This document shows, in pieces, positions 54,925 through 63,077 of a DNA stretch of 64,000 nucleotides (the first letter of the stretch is position 1; each line of letters opens with the position of its first letter). This DNA comes from Chryseobacterium sp. (lineage in GTDB: Bacteria; Bacteroidota; Bacteroidia; Flavobacteriales; Weeksellaceae). The position numbers were made by a program, and so were the translations under genes. Under the pieces are notes generated by a model that was not told the DNA's origin, did not search any database, and saw nothing but the letters and a program-made list of their open reading frames with translations. The stretch lies in the NCBI RefSeq assembly GCF_008831505.1, contig NZ_CP044508.1, positions 1 to 64,000 of the forward strand, read 5' to 3'.

Positions 54925-56094
54925 TTACGTATGGCTCATATGTGAATTGTTAACTCTACCATCGAGCAATTCCTTCAGCTGCTCATACTCTAGTTTATCC
55001 AGCAAGTCCAGTTCATTTCGTGTGGCCAGCCTGATAATTTCGCGCGCTTCCCGGATCCGGTTCAACATGGGCAAGATGATTTTCTTTCCGTGATTACAAA
55101 AGTATCAAGATCCTTTGCCGATGTCGGCAGTTTGTACCCCTGTCTTCCGGAAGCGATCAGGATTGCTCGATTGCGCAAGTTTCCGATCACTTTCGTACGG
55201 AAATATTCTTCCTGCATACGTTCCGGGCGTCTCTGGTTTAGGTGACCCAGGATTTCCGCAGTCGTTACGTACCGATTAATTGGATTGGCTCGCTGCAGCC
55301 GCAGTAATAATTTCAAAAAATTAATCTGATCCTTTTTCTGCTGATCTGTACCTGCTTCCCGGTCCAAAAAATCCTGAATCCTTAAGAACGAAATCTCTGC
55401 TATCCTTTCATCAAAAGTTTCATCAATGTTGGCTTCCCGGAACTCACTGAAAGACAGTTCACGAGGGAAGAAATTCAGACTACTGATGATCGGCTCCAGT
55501 ATCTGCTGAAATTCCTGGCTATGTTCTGACTCCTTTGAGCTGTCGAAAATATAACCTAGCGTACCAGCCACAAAGTCCGCAAGCTGAATGAATTCACTGA
55601 GCTGACTGTTCTGAATATTGAAATCGGATCCTGAGAACAATGCTCTTACGTGATGCTTTTCTACATACTTTTTGAATTCGCGCATGAAATCATTGCTGCC
55701 GTATTCATCCACGTGAAGATCCAAACTTGGGAAAGTTCGGAACAGTTCCTTATATAGGAGATTGTTGATGAACTTATAGAATGACTTTCTGTATTTAAAA
55801 CCTTCACCCGACAGTTTGCGTTTATCTACGATCACTGCATATATAGAAATATCAAGTTTGGCAATGTCCTGTAGGACACGCTTTCGCCTGGCATGATTCG
55901 GCCCTACTACTGGACTTGATTTCTCCGGTCTGGAAATTATGTTTTCTCCGGATTTCATTAATGTCTTCGCGAAGTCGATCAATGTTTTCTGTCTTGGTGA
56001 TAACAGTAGCAATGATGAAGTGACTTCCCTGCGTTTGAAAGTCGAAGGAGTTATTTCCAAACTCATCTGCGAACGCTGTTATCGATTGAGCCAA
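54925..56094 (-). pseudogene. Frameshifted DUF3800 gene
   Basis: The N-terminus reads ITAFADEFGNNSFDFQTQGS in one frame from the ATG at 56094 up to GEIKSS. The DUF3800 continuation (VGPNHARRKRVLQDIAKLDI; DISIYAVIVDKRKLSGEGFK; DEYGSNDFMREF) is in the next frame, which runs to 55062. The break is in the short AGTAGTAGGG stretch near 55915-55925. A second slip near 55070 restores HGKKIILPMLNRIREAREII, ending at 54925. DUF3800 proteins have an RNase H-like DED-type core and often sit beside defence genes. Two frameshifts make this a likely pseudogene, unless one is a sequencing error. Confidence 0.65.
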
Positions 56095-56232
56095 TGTCTC
56101 TTACTTTATAAATTTCTCTTGTAAAAATACGCAAAATGATGGAAGATCTCTGCATCAATCATTACTAAATACCTTATTAAACTGCTACAATCTGAAACGA
56201 TTATTTCTTTATGCAATTAGGCATTAATGTTT

Positions 56233-56787
56233 TTATTCCTTACTGCTATTTATTATTCTATACACTGTCGCTTTATGGACATTGAAAAGCTGCGCAAGTT
56301 CCACGGCAGATTTACCACCGGCATATAACTGCACGATTTCCTGAACTTGGATCTGTTTCAGTTTAGGGCGCCTGCCTCCTACTCTACCCTGACCTTTTGC
56401 ATACTCCAAACCTTTAATCGTTCGTTCTTTGAGCATACTTCTTTCAAACTCTGCAAAAACTCCCACCATCTGCATCATCATTTTTCCGGCGGATGTGGTT
56501 GTATCGATCGATTCCGTAAGACTTCTGAAACCTGCCCCCCTACTCTCAATTTGCTCCATAATAAAAAGCAGATCTTTCAATGAGCGCGATAATCGATCGA
56601 GTTTCCACACAACAATTGTATCTCCTTTTCGAACATAATGCAGTAGTTCCTGAAGTTTCGGCCTCTGCCATCGGCCACCCGAAATTGTTTCTTCAAAGAT
56701 TGTTTCGCAACCAATATTCTTAAGTGCCTCAATCTGGCTGGCATTATCTTGCAACTGCGTTGAAACCCGTGCGTACCCTATTAACAT
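56233..56787 (-). CDS. Serine recombinase, resolvase/invertase family
   Basis: A 184-residue Tn3-type resolvase or invertase: catalytic Ser9 in GYARVSTQ, the arginine motif LDRLSRS (65, 68), EFERSMLKERT near 113-123 and a C-terminal helix-turn-helix (SAVELAQLFNVHKATVYRII). Length and domain order are standard. It lies next to an inverted-repeat region (56831-56941) and the iteron origin, so it probably resolves plasmid multimers or cointegrates at a nearby res site. Confidence 0.92.
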   Translation of the reverse strand: MLIGYARVSTQLQDNASQIEALKNIGCETIFEETISGGRWQRPKLQELLHYVRKGDTIVVWKLDRLSRSLKDLLFIMEQIESRGAGFRSLTESIDTTTSAGKMMMQMVGVFAEFERSMLKERTIKGLEYAKGQGRVGGRRPKLKQIQVQEIVQLYAGGKSAVELAQLFNVHKATVYRIINSSKE

Positions 56788-56830
56788 AATTGAAGATTTA
56801 TTTCAGCAATTTACAAACAAGTCTCGAATA

Positions 56831-56941
56831 TCGCACAAACGTATTGCAAATTTATTTGATTTTGCGATACATTATTGCGACCATAAAAAGCGTCATTTTT
56901 GTTACTCCGGAAAATAGTCGCATAATTGAACGTTTGTGCGA
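56831..56941. other. Candidate res site of the serine recombinase
   Basis: Perfect 12-bp inverted repeats TCGCACAAACGT (56831-56842) and ACGTTTGTGCGA (56930-56941) flank ~87 bp holding further TTGCGA/TCGCA half-sites (around 56862-56880 and 56917-56922). The site lies directly upstream of the recombinase gene, where Tn3-type res sites occur. The remaining 240 bp up to the iterons holds no gene. Confidence 0.5.
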
Positions 56942-57182
56942 CCTTATTTTTTTCTTTTTTTCGCAACTTTTTTCTTAAAAGCAAAGTCTTAATTATTTTA
57001 ATGTTTTTTCCGACTATAAAAGTAAAATTAAGATCAAATAAAAAGATGGTTAGCTGTAGGCTAACGCCTTATTATCTTTTAAATACTTATGTTATTATAA
57101 TACTTATAATATTACTTGGCCGAGAAAAATCCACGAAAAGCCTTTCTGTTGCAGTATTGTAGGATTTTGAGAGGAAATCGAA

Positions 57183-57480
57183 TGGGGGTAATGGGCATTT
57201 TTAATGGGGGTAATAGAGATATTGGGTGGGGGTAATAGCACTTTTGGTGGGGGTAATAGTACTTTCAGTGGTGGTAATAAGGAAATCCAATGGGGGTAAT
57301 TATAGTTAGGAACTCTAAATGGGGGTAATAGTCTTCTCCGGACATTCGATGGGGGTAGCAATGTTAGGAACATTTGATGGGGGTAATAAAATTACTGGGG
57401 ACCATAATGCACTTATATTTAGTATTCTTGCTTCATACTCTGGTATGAGAGATATACGAGGAACACTCACTGGGGGTAAT
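57183..57480 (+). repeat. Iteron array, replication origin (oriV)
   Basis: Ten copies of TGGGGGTAAT or one-mismatch variants start at 57183, 57205, 57227, 57248, 57269 (TGGTGGTAAT), 57291, 57320, 57350 (ends AGC), 57378 and 57471. The first six are 21-22 bp apart (two helical turns), the next three 28-30 bp. The array lies between the res-like site and the rep gene, on the 3' side of rep. It is an iteron-type origin bound by the Rep protein. Confidence 0.85.
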
Positions 57481-57485
57481 TTAAA

Positions 57486-58616
57486 TTAGAGATTTAGCTC
57501 AGCGCATTTATCAACAAACCACTTCAAATAGTCTGCGCCTACAATATTCACATCCAAACGACTACGCGTTACCGCACTCATCTTTTCATAACCATGCTCC
57601 TCCATCTTTCCATTAATGTAAATCATATGTCTATCAGTTAGCTTTCTTGACTTTTTAATATACTTTAAAGCGTTTTTCGCCCTGTAATCATCTACACTTT
57701 GGTGCTCTATAAACACTGTATTCTTCGTCTCATAGAGAGAGAACACAATGCTGTCATCCACGATCTTGTATCCAAATGAAATATTTCCTATTTCATTCAA
57801 CTTTTTCTGGATACCATCAAGGAATACAGCCAACTTGGATTTTTTTGAATAATGACTTGCCAAAGACAGGTCTCCTATAAACTTTTGGATTTTTATATTA
57901 CCCCCATTCATTTTCCCAAATTTCTTTTTCAAATACAGGTAGACGTTCAGCGGCATTGTGGATGGTGTAGAAAATAAAATACTTCTGTACACCTTCGAGT
58001 ATCCATCTATATTGTTCAGAAGCATCTTTGCTGTGGCCTTTGATATATAGAATCGAATATAATTCTGTCCTTTATTAAAGATCGGTGTTTCAATGAAATT
58101 TGTGATCAGATACTCTTCTCCGATATTGGATTTTACTGTGTGGTTTCCTAGAGACTTCAGAATCTTTAGTTGTTCATGAAAAACACTGTTATCCTTAACT
58201 TTAATGTTACCATTATCATTCAGCGCTTTTGTGGGAATAATCATTTGGAACATACTGAAATTGTCGGCGAAATAACTTTCTTCTATTACCGCCAGTTTCT
58301 TTCCCGACTCCAACAACCGGCGTTTTTCCAATTCTTCCATTTTTATATCCTGTAGCGAAACAAAGCGGCCGTCACGTTCCATCAAGTCATTAGATATAAT
58401 GTCTTTCGTTTCATCCACGGAGAGTTTATGAACCTGCGTTGATTTAAGCATCTCCATCATTACAAAAATGATTCTATGACCGAAAATATTGATCTTTTTC
58501 AGGGGTTCTATTCCCCCCAGAAAATCAATCAGTTCATTTGGATACAGAGTTACCAGCTGTGCTTCATAACTGTCGAAGGTCTTTGTTATGCCTGTGCTTT
58601 TATCTTTCGCTTTCAT
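57486..58616 (-). CDS. Plasmid replication initiator (Rep_3-like)
   Basis: A 376-residue initiator of the Rep_3/RepB winged-helix type: LIDFLGGIEPLKKINIFGHR at the start, LNVYLYLKKKFGKMNGGNIK with a basic helix, and KKLNEIGNISFGYKIVDDSI in the second winged helix. It binds the adjacent iterons and opens oriV. The start is coupled to a small upstream gene by ATGA. Unusually the iterons follow the gene. One inverted copy of the iteron 10-mer lies inside the gene at 57897-57906. Confidence 0.85.
   Translation of the reverse strand: MKAKDKSTGITKTFDSYEAQLVTLYPNELIDFLGGIEPLKKINIFGHRIIFVMMEMLKSTQVHKLSVDETKDIISNDLMERDGRFVSLQDIKMEELEKRRLLESGKKLAVIEESYFADNFSMFQMIIPTKALNDNGNIKVKDNSVFHEQLKILKSLGNHTVKSNIGEEYLITNFIETPIFNKGQNYIRFYISKATAKMLLNNIDGYSKVYRSILFSTPSTMPLNVYLYLKKKFGKMNGGNIKIQKFIGDLSLASHYSKKSKLAVFLDGIQKKLNEIGNISFGYKIVDDSIVFSLYETKNTVFIEHQSVDDYRAKNALKYIKKSRKLTDRHMIYINGKMEEHGYEKMSAVTRSRLDVNIVGADYLKWFVDKCAELNL
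57897..57906 (-). repeat. Isolated reverse iteron inside rep
   Basis: ATTACCCCCA on the plus strand is an exact reverse copy of the iteron TGGGGGTAAT, within codons NGGN of rep. It could be an auxiliary Rep-binding site for handcuffing or autoregulation, or chance. Confidence 0.35.
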
Positions 58617-58867
58617 TGAGATTTCTTTAGAAATGGCCGGAAGGAGAATTCAGTAACCGGATTGTTCTTGTCAAATATACAGTGATAATCGGTAGTTTTT
58701 CTATCTGCATAGTAGATACTTTTATCGATAAATACTTTAATCCAAAGCCAGTTTTGGAGAGTAGATGCCAGTTTACTTGGAGTATATACCTTATGATAAT
58801 ACGCGGTTTTTTTAGTGTCCGAAAAATACACGACACAAAAGAAGCCTTCACTTTCTCTTGTTTTCAT
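58613..58867 (-). CDS. Small protein coupled to rep
   Basis: An 84-residue protein, MKTRESEGFFCVVYFSDTKK onward, whose stop overlaps the rep start (ATGA). It is aromatic and basic, with no signal or membrane helix (KVFIDKSIYYADRKTTDYHC). A second frame over the same bases (58627-58851) looks less likely. Coupling suggests a replication-control or DNA-binding protein. I do not recognise it. Confidence 0.55.
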   Translation of the reverse strand: MKTRESEGFFCVVYFSDTKKTAYYHKVYTPSKLASTLQNWLWIKVFIDKSIYYADRKTTDYHCIFDKNNPVTEFSFRPFLKKSQ

Positions 58868-58918
58868 ATTATTTTTTTACTAGATTTGAAGTAGGAAAAA
58901 ACATAGAAATATGTTTAG

Positions 58919-58941
58919 GGCGTCTGATTTTTTCAGATGCC
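58919..58941. terminator. Hairpin after the parA partner gene
   Basis: A 9-bp stem with one G-T pair (GGCATCTGA with TCAGACGCC, minus strand) lies 8 bases after the partner-gene stop. The T-run (CTTTTTTATT) is on the plus side, so it would terminate plus transcripts best; it may be bidirectional. Confidence 0.5.
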
Positions 58942-58948
58942 TTTTTTA

Positions 58949-59503
58949 TTACAGTTCGCCATATTTGGCTTTCAGTGCACCGATCATATCATTCATAAAA
59001 TCTTCCTTCGTAAAAGCGCCCAGGACATTCCCGCTCTTAGTATAAATATAATCATAGATAAACTCTACATCATTTTCCGTGAGACTGAAAGAAGTTCTAA
59101 CCCGGTTATTCAGTTCTGCTCCTTTCATAACACGGCCTCTGCGCGTTGGAATCATACCGGCCGGGCGCTTTTTCAGCCGCTGGCCAGTCTGCCGCAGGAG
59201 CTCCACCCCTTCTTTTACCACATCCGAAGCCGTAAACTGAAAAAACTCCGGATCCTGTCGCCGTTTTTCAAATTCCAGTGCACGAATATAATTCATATTT
59301 TCAGCCTCAGACGAAAACGAGAAATTATAGTTCTTCGGCTTTACCTTCTCCACTTTTTTCTGCTCTATTTTTGGTTCTGAAGGTTCCGGGCTCGGTTCAA
59401 CCGCTGCCTTTTTCTGCATTTTTTGGAATGCATCCTGCAGTTTTTGAGACTGCCCACTACTCTCTTTTTTCTTCCCGAAGTTGCTCAACACAGATGGTTT
59501 CAT
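58949..59503 (-). CDS. ParA partner, putative centromere-binding protein
   Basis: A 184-residue protein: a disordered basic and proline-rich N-terminus (MKKAAVEPSPEPSEPKIEQ) and a folded C-terminus of ~95 residues (VRTSFSLTENDVEFIYDYIY; GAFTKEDFMNDMIGALKAKY), which looks like a small DNA-binding helical or ribbon-helix-helix domain. The start overlaps the parA stop by 4 bases. It is in the right place for a ParB-type partner but is not the classical ParB fold. DUF3408-type transfer proteins are an alternative. Confidence 0.68.
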   Translation of the reverse strand: MKPSVLSNFGKKKESSGQSQKLQDAFQKMQKKAAVEPSPEPSEPKIEQKKVEKVKPKNYNFSFSSEAENMNYIRALEFEKRRQDPEFFQFTASDVVKEGVELLRQTGQRLKKRPAGMIPTRRGRVMKGAELNNRVRTSFSLTENDVEFIYDYIYTKSGNVLGAFTKEDFMNDMIGALKAKYGEL

Positions 59504-60249
59504 AACATTTTTGCTTTTAATTCTTTTACCAAATTCTTGTAATCCTTGCTTGCGCTTATTATCTGGAAAATGGTTTTACCTTCCTTGATGGCTTTCTTAA
59601 TGTTGATGTCCTGACGGATGAATGTTCTCAGCAAATAATCCTTTGTAAATTCATTCTCCAGAAAGTCATTGTAATAGGCCCGGAAGTCGCTGGAGTTCAC
59701 GAGCACGGCATTGAAGAAGAACCCAAGGTATTCGAAGTTTAAATTTTGTCGCTCCCGGAGATTCAACAGTGAAGGAATTAACGAAGTAATTCCGGCCAGC
59801 GAATATTCATCATCCTTAATAGGACTCAAAACATAATCCGACGCACACACCGCCACCTCTCCAAGAGTCAGCCCTTCACTCAACGGTTTCGGCGGACAGT
59901 CGATCAGCACATAATCAAAGAAATCTTCCAGCAGCTCCAGACTTTCCCTTAAAGCGTACCGCCCTAATCGATAACTTTCCAGCTGTTCGGAACCGGCCAG
60001 CACATATATATTATTGTGTTCACCTTTCTGTGTGAACTCGAGGCCTTCTTTCTGTTCCAGAAAATCAACCACTGTATATGGAGTATCATCATCGAGTTTA
60101 TAGCCAAGCGACAAATTCTTCTGACTGTCAAAATCGATAACAAGCACTTTGCTTCCTTTCTTAGCGAAGCCGGCTGCCAGGTGAATGGTTGTAGTAGTTT
60201 TGCCTACTCCACCCTTTTGAGTTAAAACTGATATCACTTTTGTGCTCAT
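59500..60249 (-). CDS. parA: ParA family partition ATPase
   Basis: A 249-residue Walker-type ParA: deviant Walker A KGGVGKTT (12-19), Walker A' VLIDCPPKPLSEGL near 114-127, and Walker B VLVIDFD (35-41). It has no N-terminal DNA-binding extension, so it is a small ParA (type Ib-like). It forms an operon with the overlapping partner gene and lies next to rep. It moves plasmid copies to daughter cells. Confidence 0.92.
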   Translation of the reverse strand: MSTKVISVLTQKGGVGKTTTTIHLAAGFAKKGSKVLVIDFDSQKNLSLGYKLDDDTPYTVVDFLEQKEGLEFTQKGEHNNIYVLAGSEQLESYRLGRYALRESLELLEDFFDYVLIDCPPKPLSEGLTLGEVAVCASDYVLSPIKDDEYSLAGITSLIPSLLNLRERQNLNFEYLGFFFNAVLVNSSDFRAYYNDFLENEFTKDYLLRTFIRQDINIKKAIKEGKTIFQIISASKDYKNLVKELKAKML

Positions 60250-60499
60250 GTTTCATTTACATTTTGAATGGTAAAGATAATGTTTTTAGGCAAATAGTTT
60301 ATTCTTTAATTATTTGTTTAGTTAATTATTTAATAGTTTCGTATTACTACACTTCTGATTAGTACGGTTTATAGGGTGTGCTCAGTACTCTATACACTAA
60401 CGGAGTTCCGACACCCTTTATGTAATTGAATATTTATGCTATTATTCGTTTCGTTCTTTATGTGATAAAACACATGTTTTTGAATCTGTATGATTGCAA
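60250..60499. other. Promoter/centromere region upstream of parA
   Basis: The gap is very A+T-rich (AATTATTTGTTTAGTTAATT). A 7-bp inverted repeat, AGGGTGT (60373-60379) with ACACCCT (60411-60417), encloses 31 bp and could be part of a centromere or operator. A clear -7 box was not found. Confidence 0.3.
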
Positions 60500-61015
60500 T
60501 TATTTAATATCATTTAAGACCGTGAAATCTTCGACCATGTAATGGTCCTGAGGTTCTTTGTCTTTATTCCAGAAATTGTTCAATTGATACTCGAGCGCAT
60601 TTTTCAATGCACTTTCATAAACCCATTGAGGAACTCTAATTTCATAGTTCGGTTCACCATCCTTGTTTTCCGTTGCGGTAACATCTTCAATTTTACTGTT
60701 GGGCAGAAATAGCCAGATCTCATTTGTGCGGTCTAAACTCTTTAACCTGGCACTTACAGAAACTTTAGTTGATTTCTCCCCAAGTTCATAAAGCTGCGTG
60801 GAGATAACCACTAACTTTTCCGTTGCCAGATTTTGAACTTCCAGCAATTTTGCTTTCCAAAAGTCCTCATCAACGGATAGTGTATTGCCCTCAATCTTAG
60901 CAACTGAGAGAGGCAGGAAAAAAGACTCATTTTTCCCTGTTTCCTCAACAAACGCTGAAATCAGCACTGCCTGATCTGTCCGTTTCTTTTCTGTGAATGA
61001 TGTGAACGTTTTCAT
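60500..61015 (-). CDS. Plasmid protein of unknown function, 171 aa
   Basis: The product begins MKTFTSFTEKKRTDQAVLIS and is a soluble alpha/beta protein (EKLVVISTQLYELGEKSTKV; NYEIRVPQWVYESALKNALE). It has no signal or membrane helix, and I do not recognise it. It lies upstream of parA on the same strand, with 250 bases between, in the plasmid-maintenance block. Confidence 0.6.
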   Translation of the reverse strand: MKTFTSFTEKKRTDQAVLISAFVEETGKNESFFLPLSVAKIEGNTLSVDEDFWKAKLLEVQNLATEKLVVISTQLYELGEKSTKVSVSARLKSLDRTNEIWLFLPNSKIEDVTATENKDGEPNYEIRVPQWVYESALKNALEYQLNNFWNKDKEPQDHYMVEDFTVLNDIK

Positions 61016-61534
61016 AATAAAATGATTTTGTGGGTTAAATATATTGATCTTAAAGTATTAATTTAGAATAAAAGTATTTGATTAGTTATTTAGTTTATTA
61101 ATTAAATAGTATAATATGTATTTGATTTTTTAGTATAGTAGTCTATTATGCAATTAGTTCCGGATCATCGCTCATGTGGGCAATACAGTACATTATTTTC
61201 AAACCAAAGTTCACACTGGTGCATCCCGGGAGTTTCCAAATGATTGTGAAGAATAAATGATGTTCCGATTTCCGTCTTCTAACTTTATATGAAATAGAGA
61301 ATTTTGACTTATAAATTTTCAAACCTGAAAAGGTTCTGCAATAACTTCACGTTTTACTTTGCATTTGCAAAATGAATTCCCCCACACAATACGCATGATT
61401 GCGCTGCAGGAATTGGTGTAGGGCAGTTGTGAGTTGGATTGCTTCCATAAATGATATATATAATTAGTTAATTATTCTTTTATGCGATTCATGTTTGACA
61501 GAGGCGTACCACGTCATTATTCATTTATTAGTTA
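61016..61534. other. A+T-rich gap before the second long repeat
   Basis: I see no gene on either strand. A series of A+T tracts at 61060-61130 (TTAGTTATTTAGTTTATTAATT) resembles that before ardC. Confidence 0.3.
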
Positions 61535-62205
61535 ATGTATTTATTTGGTAATGAGGACACTTTTTCTTCTAACTGAATGGGTTTTAGAAATGATCGGGAA
61601 AAACTTTCCGGGGAATTGTGAAGCTTATCGGAAATGTCAAAGAACACTCTGCTGTTGTCTTTATTCGTTTAATTGAGGTGTCTTTTTCTTTGCTGAATGA
61701 CCATAAAAAGGGGAGGGCGACTACAACTGGAATAAAACGAAAGCCTGAAATGAATTTGCCCGCAGGGCTTTTGGGTGGTTTTGTCAGCACGAAAAGGCTG
61801 ACGGATTCCCAAATTAATTTTTTTAGGAGATCAACCCCTTTTAATTTTGCATACAGAAAAACACCGGAAATCGGATAAAGTGCAGATGTTGCGTTCTACG
61901 ATTCCACAGGCTTTAAAATACAGTTGAAATTCCGGTCACAATAAGCCTTTCAACGAAAAAATAAATTCCATTGAAAAGCCGTTGCTGCCGCCAAGCAAAA
62001 CGGCTGGAGATTTTTACGCAAGGAGTGAGTTCTTAGGCTGATAGTCTTTTGCCGGAACAAGGTGCAGCGCGAAAGTGTATAAGGCGTTAAGAAAGCGAAA
62101 TTACTTGCTGTAAAACACAACCGAAGTTCTGAAACATGAAGCAAGGCGGAATGGTCAGATCTTCGGTTGTAAAGAACGAAATAAACTGGGATAACCATGT
62201 ATCGC
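61535..62205 (+). repeat. Long direct repeat, copy 2 (~670 bp)
   Basis: The stretch is related to 40490-41175 in the same orientation over its full length. It holds an 86-codon plus frame (61618-61878) whose middle reads VVFIRLIEVSFSLLNDHKKG. The same residues are coded in copy 1, though there the frame is stopped. The two copies bound a ~20-kb segment with rep, par and R-M. Confidence 0.7.
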
Positions 62206-62221
62206 AAACCCAATCAACACG

Positions 62222-62461
62222 TTATTTGTTGTTCTTTATAATTTCTTCAACCAGGATATTTGAGTTTGCTTGATCAAGATATCCGATAAAGTTCAGCCAC
62301 GCTTTAAGGTTGTCGCCCTGTTCCTTATAGCGGTTTTTTTGCTGAATCAAGTGTTCCAACATATAGCCAGCAACCCTTCCTTTATAAAGATCTTCCACAA
62401 TATCAATATTGTTATAATCAAGAAAGTTCAGCAGCTTGTGCATGAATTGGGAATCGCTCAT
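62222..62461 (-). CDS. Small hypothetical protein, 79 aa
   Basis: An all-helical acidic protein, MSDSQFMHKLLNFLDYNNID to NSNILVEEIIKNNK, with no signal. The well-formed start and plausible helices (VAGYMLEHLIQQKNRYKEQG) support a real gene. I do not recognise it. Confidence 0.5.
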   Translation of the reverse strand: MSDSQFMHKLLNFLDYNNIDIVEDLYKGRVAGYMLEHLIQQKNRYKEQGDNLKAWLNFIGYLDQANSNILVEEIIKNNK

Positions 62462-63077
62462 TATATGGGTGTTTGGATTGAATACGGTAACTACCTCTTT
62501 GTTCGGTTATATTGAACAAATTCAAAGTTATTATCCCCGTCTTATAACCAAGGCAGCCAGGTGTGGATTACCTGAAAACGAAGAACATAAAAGATCTCAA
62601 TAGACGGTAAAAGTCGCTGTGTAGTAATATTTTTATTGAAGATTCTGGCAGACATTGAAATATCAGCATCTATACCTTAATCCAGCCTCAGGTGGCGGGA
62701 ACTTTAGTTGGGAATAGCACTGGCTTGCAAAATACCACTACCGCAGGCATCAGGGATCAATCTCTAAAAGCCAATCGAAATATAAATCAGCAGCATAAAA
62801 TTCAATTAAGGAACCTTTAAAAGTGGACTAGCGATGTGAGGGTATTTCATATAACACCATAAACTCAGTATCTTTTATTCTTTATGGTGTTTACGATATA
62901 AACGGTCAACTTGCCTACGAAAATGGTGAAGTGAACGTTGAAAAATTTGGGGAAAGGCTCTTGTTTGAGAGGAAATTCTGATTATGGATAAATTTTTTCA
63001 GATATTTTTGAAAAACTATTGCATTATTATATTTCTATTTATAGTTTAGCTATACTAATTCTTAAAAACTAAAAACC
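62462..63077 (+). other. Region with decayed coding remnants
   Basis: Two start-less frames look like protein tails: one ending near 62820 (QVAGTLVGNSTGLQNTTTAG, then a stop) and one ending at 62981 (GVYDINGQLAYENGEVNVEK). An 11-bp hairpin (AACACCATAAA with TTTATGGTGTT, 62853-62891) lies between. These are probably fragments of former surface-protein genes. Confidence 0.35.

Noticed and set aside
57183-57480. Repeat array considered as a CRISPR
   Set aside because: The repeats are only 10 bp, spacing is uneven, and the array sits beside a rep gene; iterons explain it fully.
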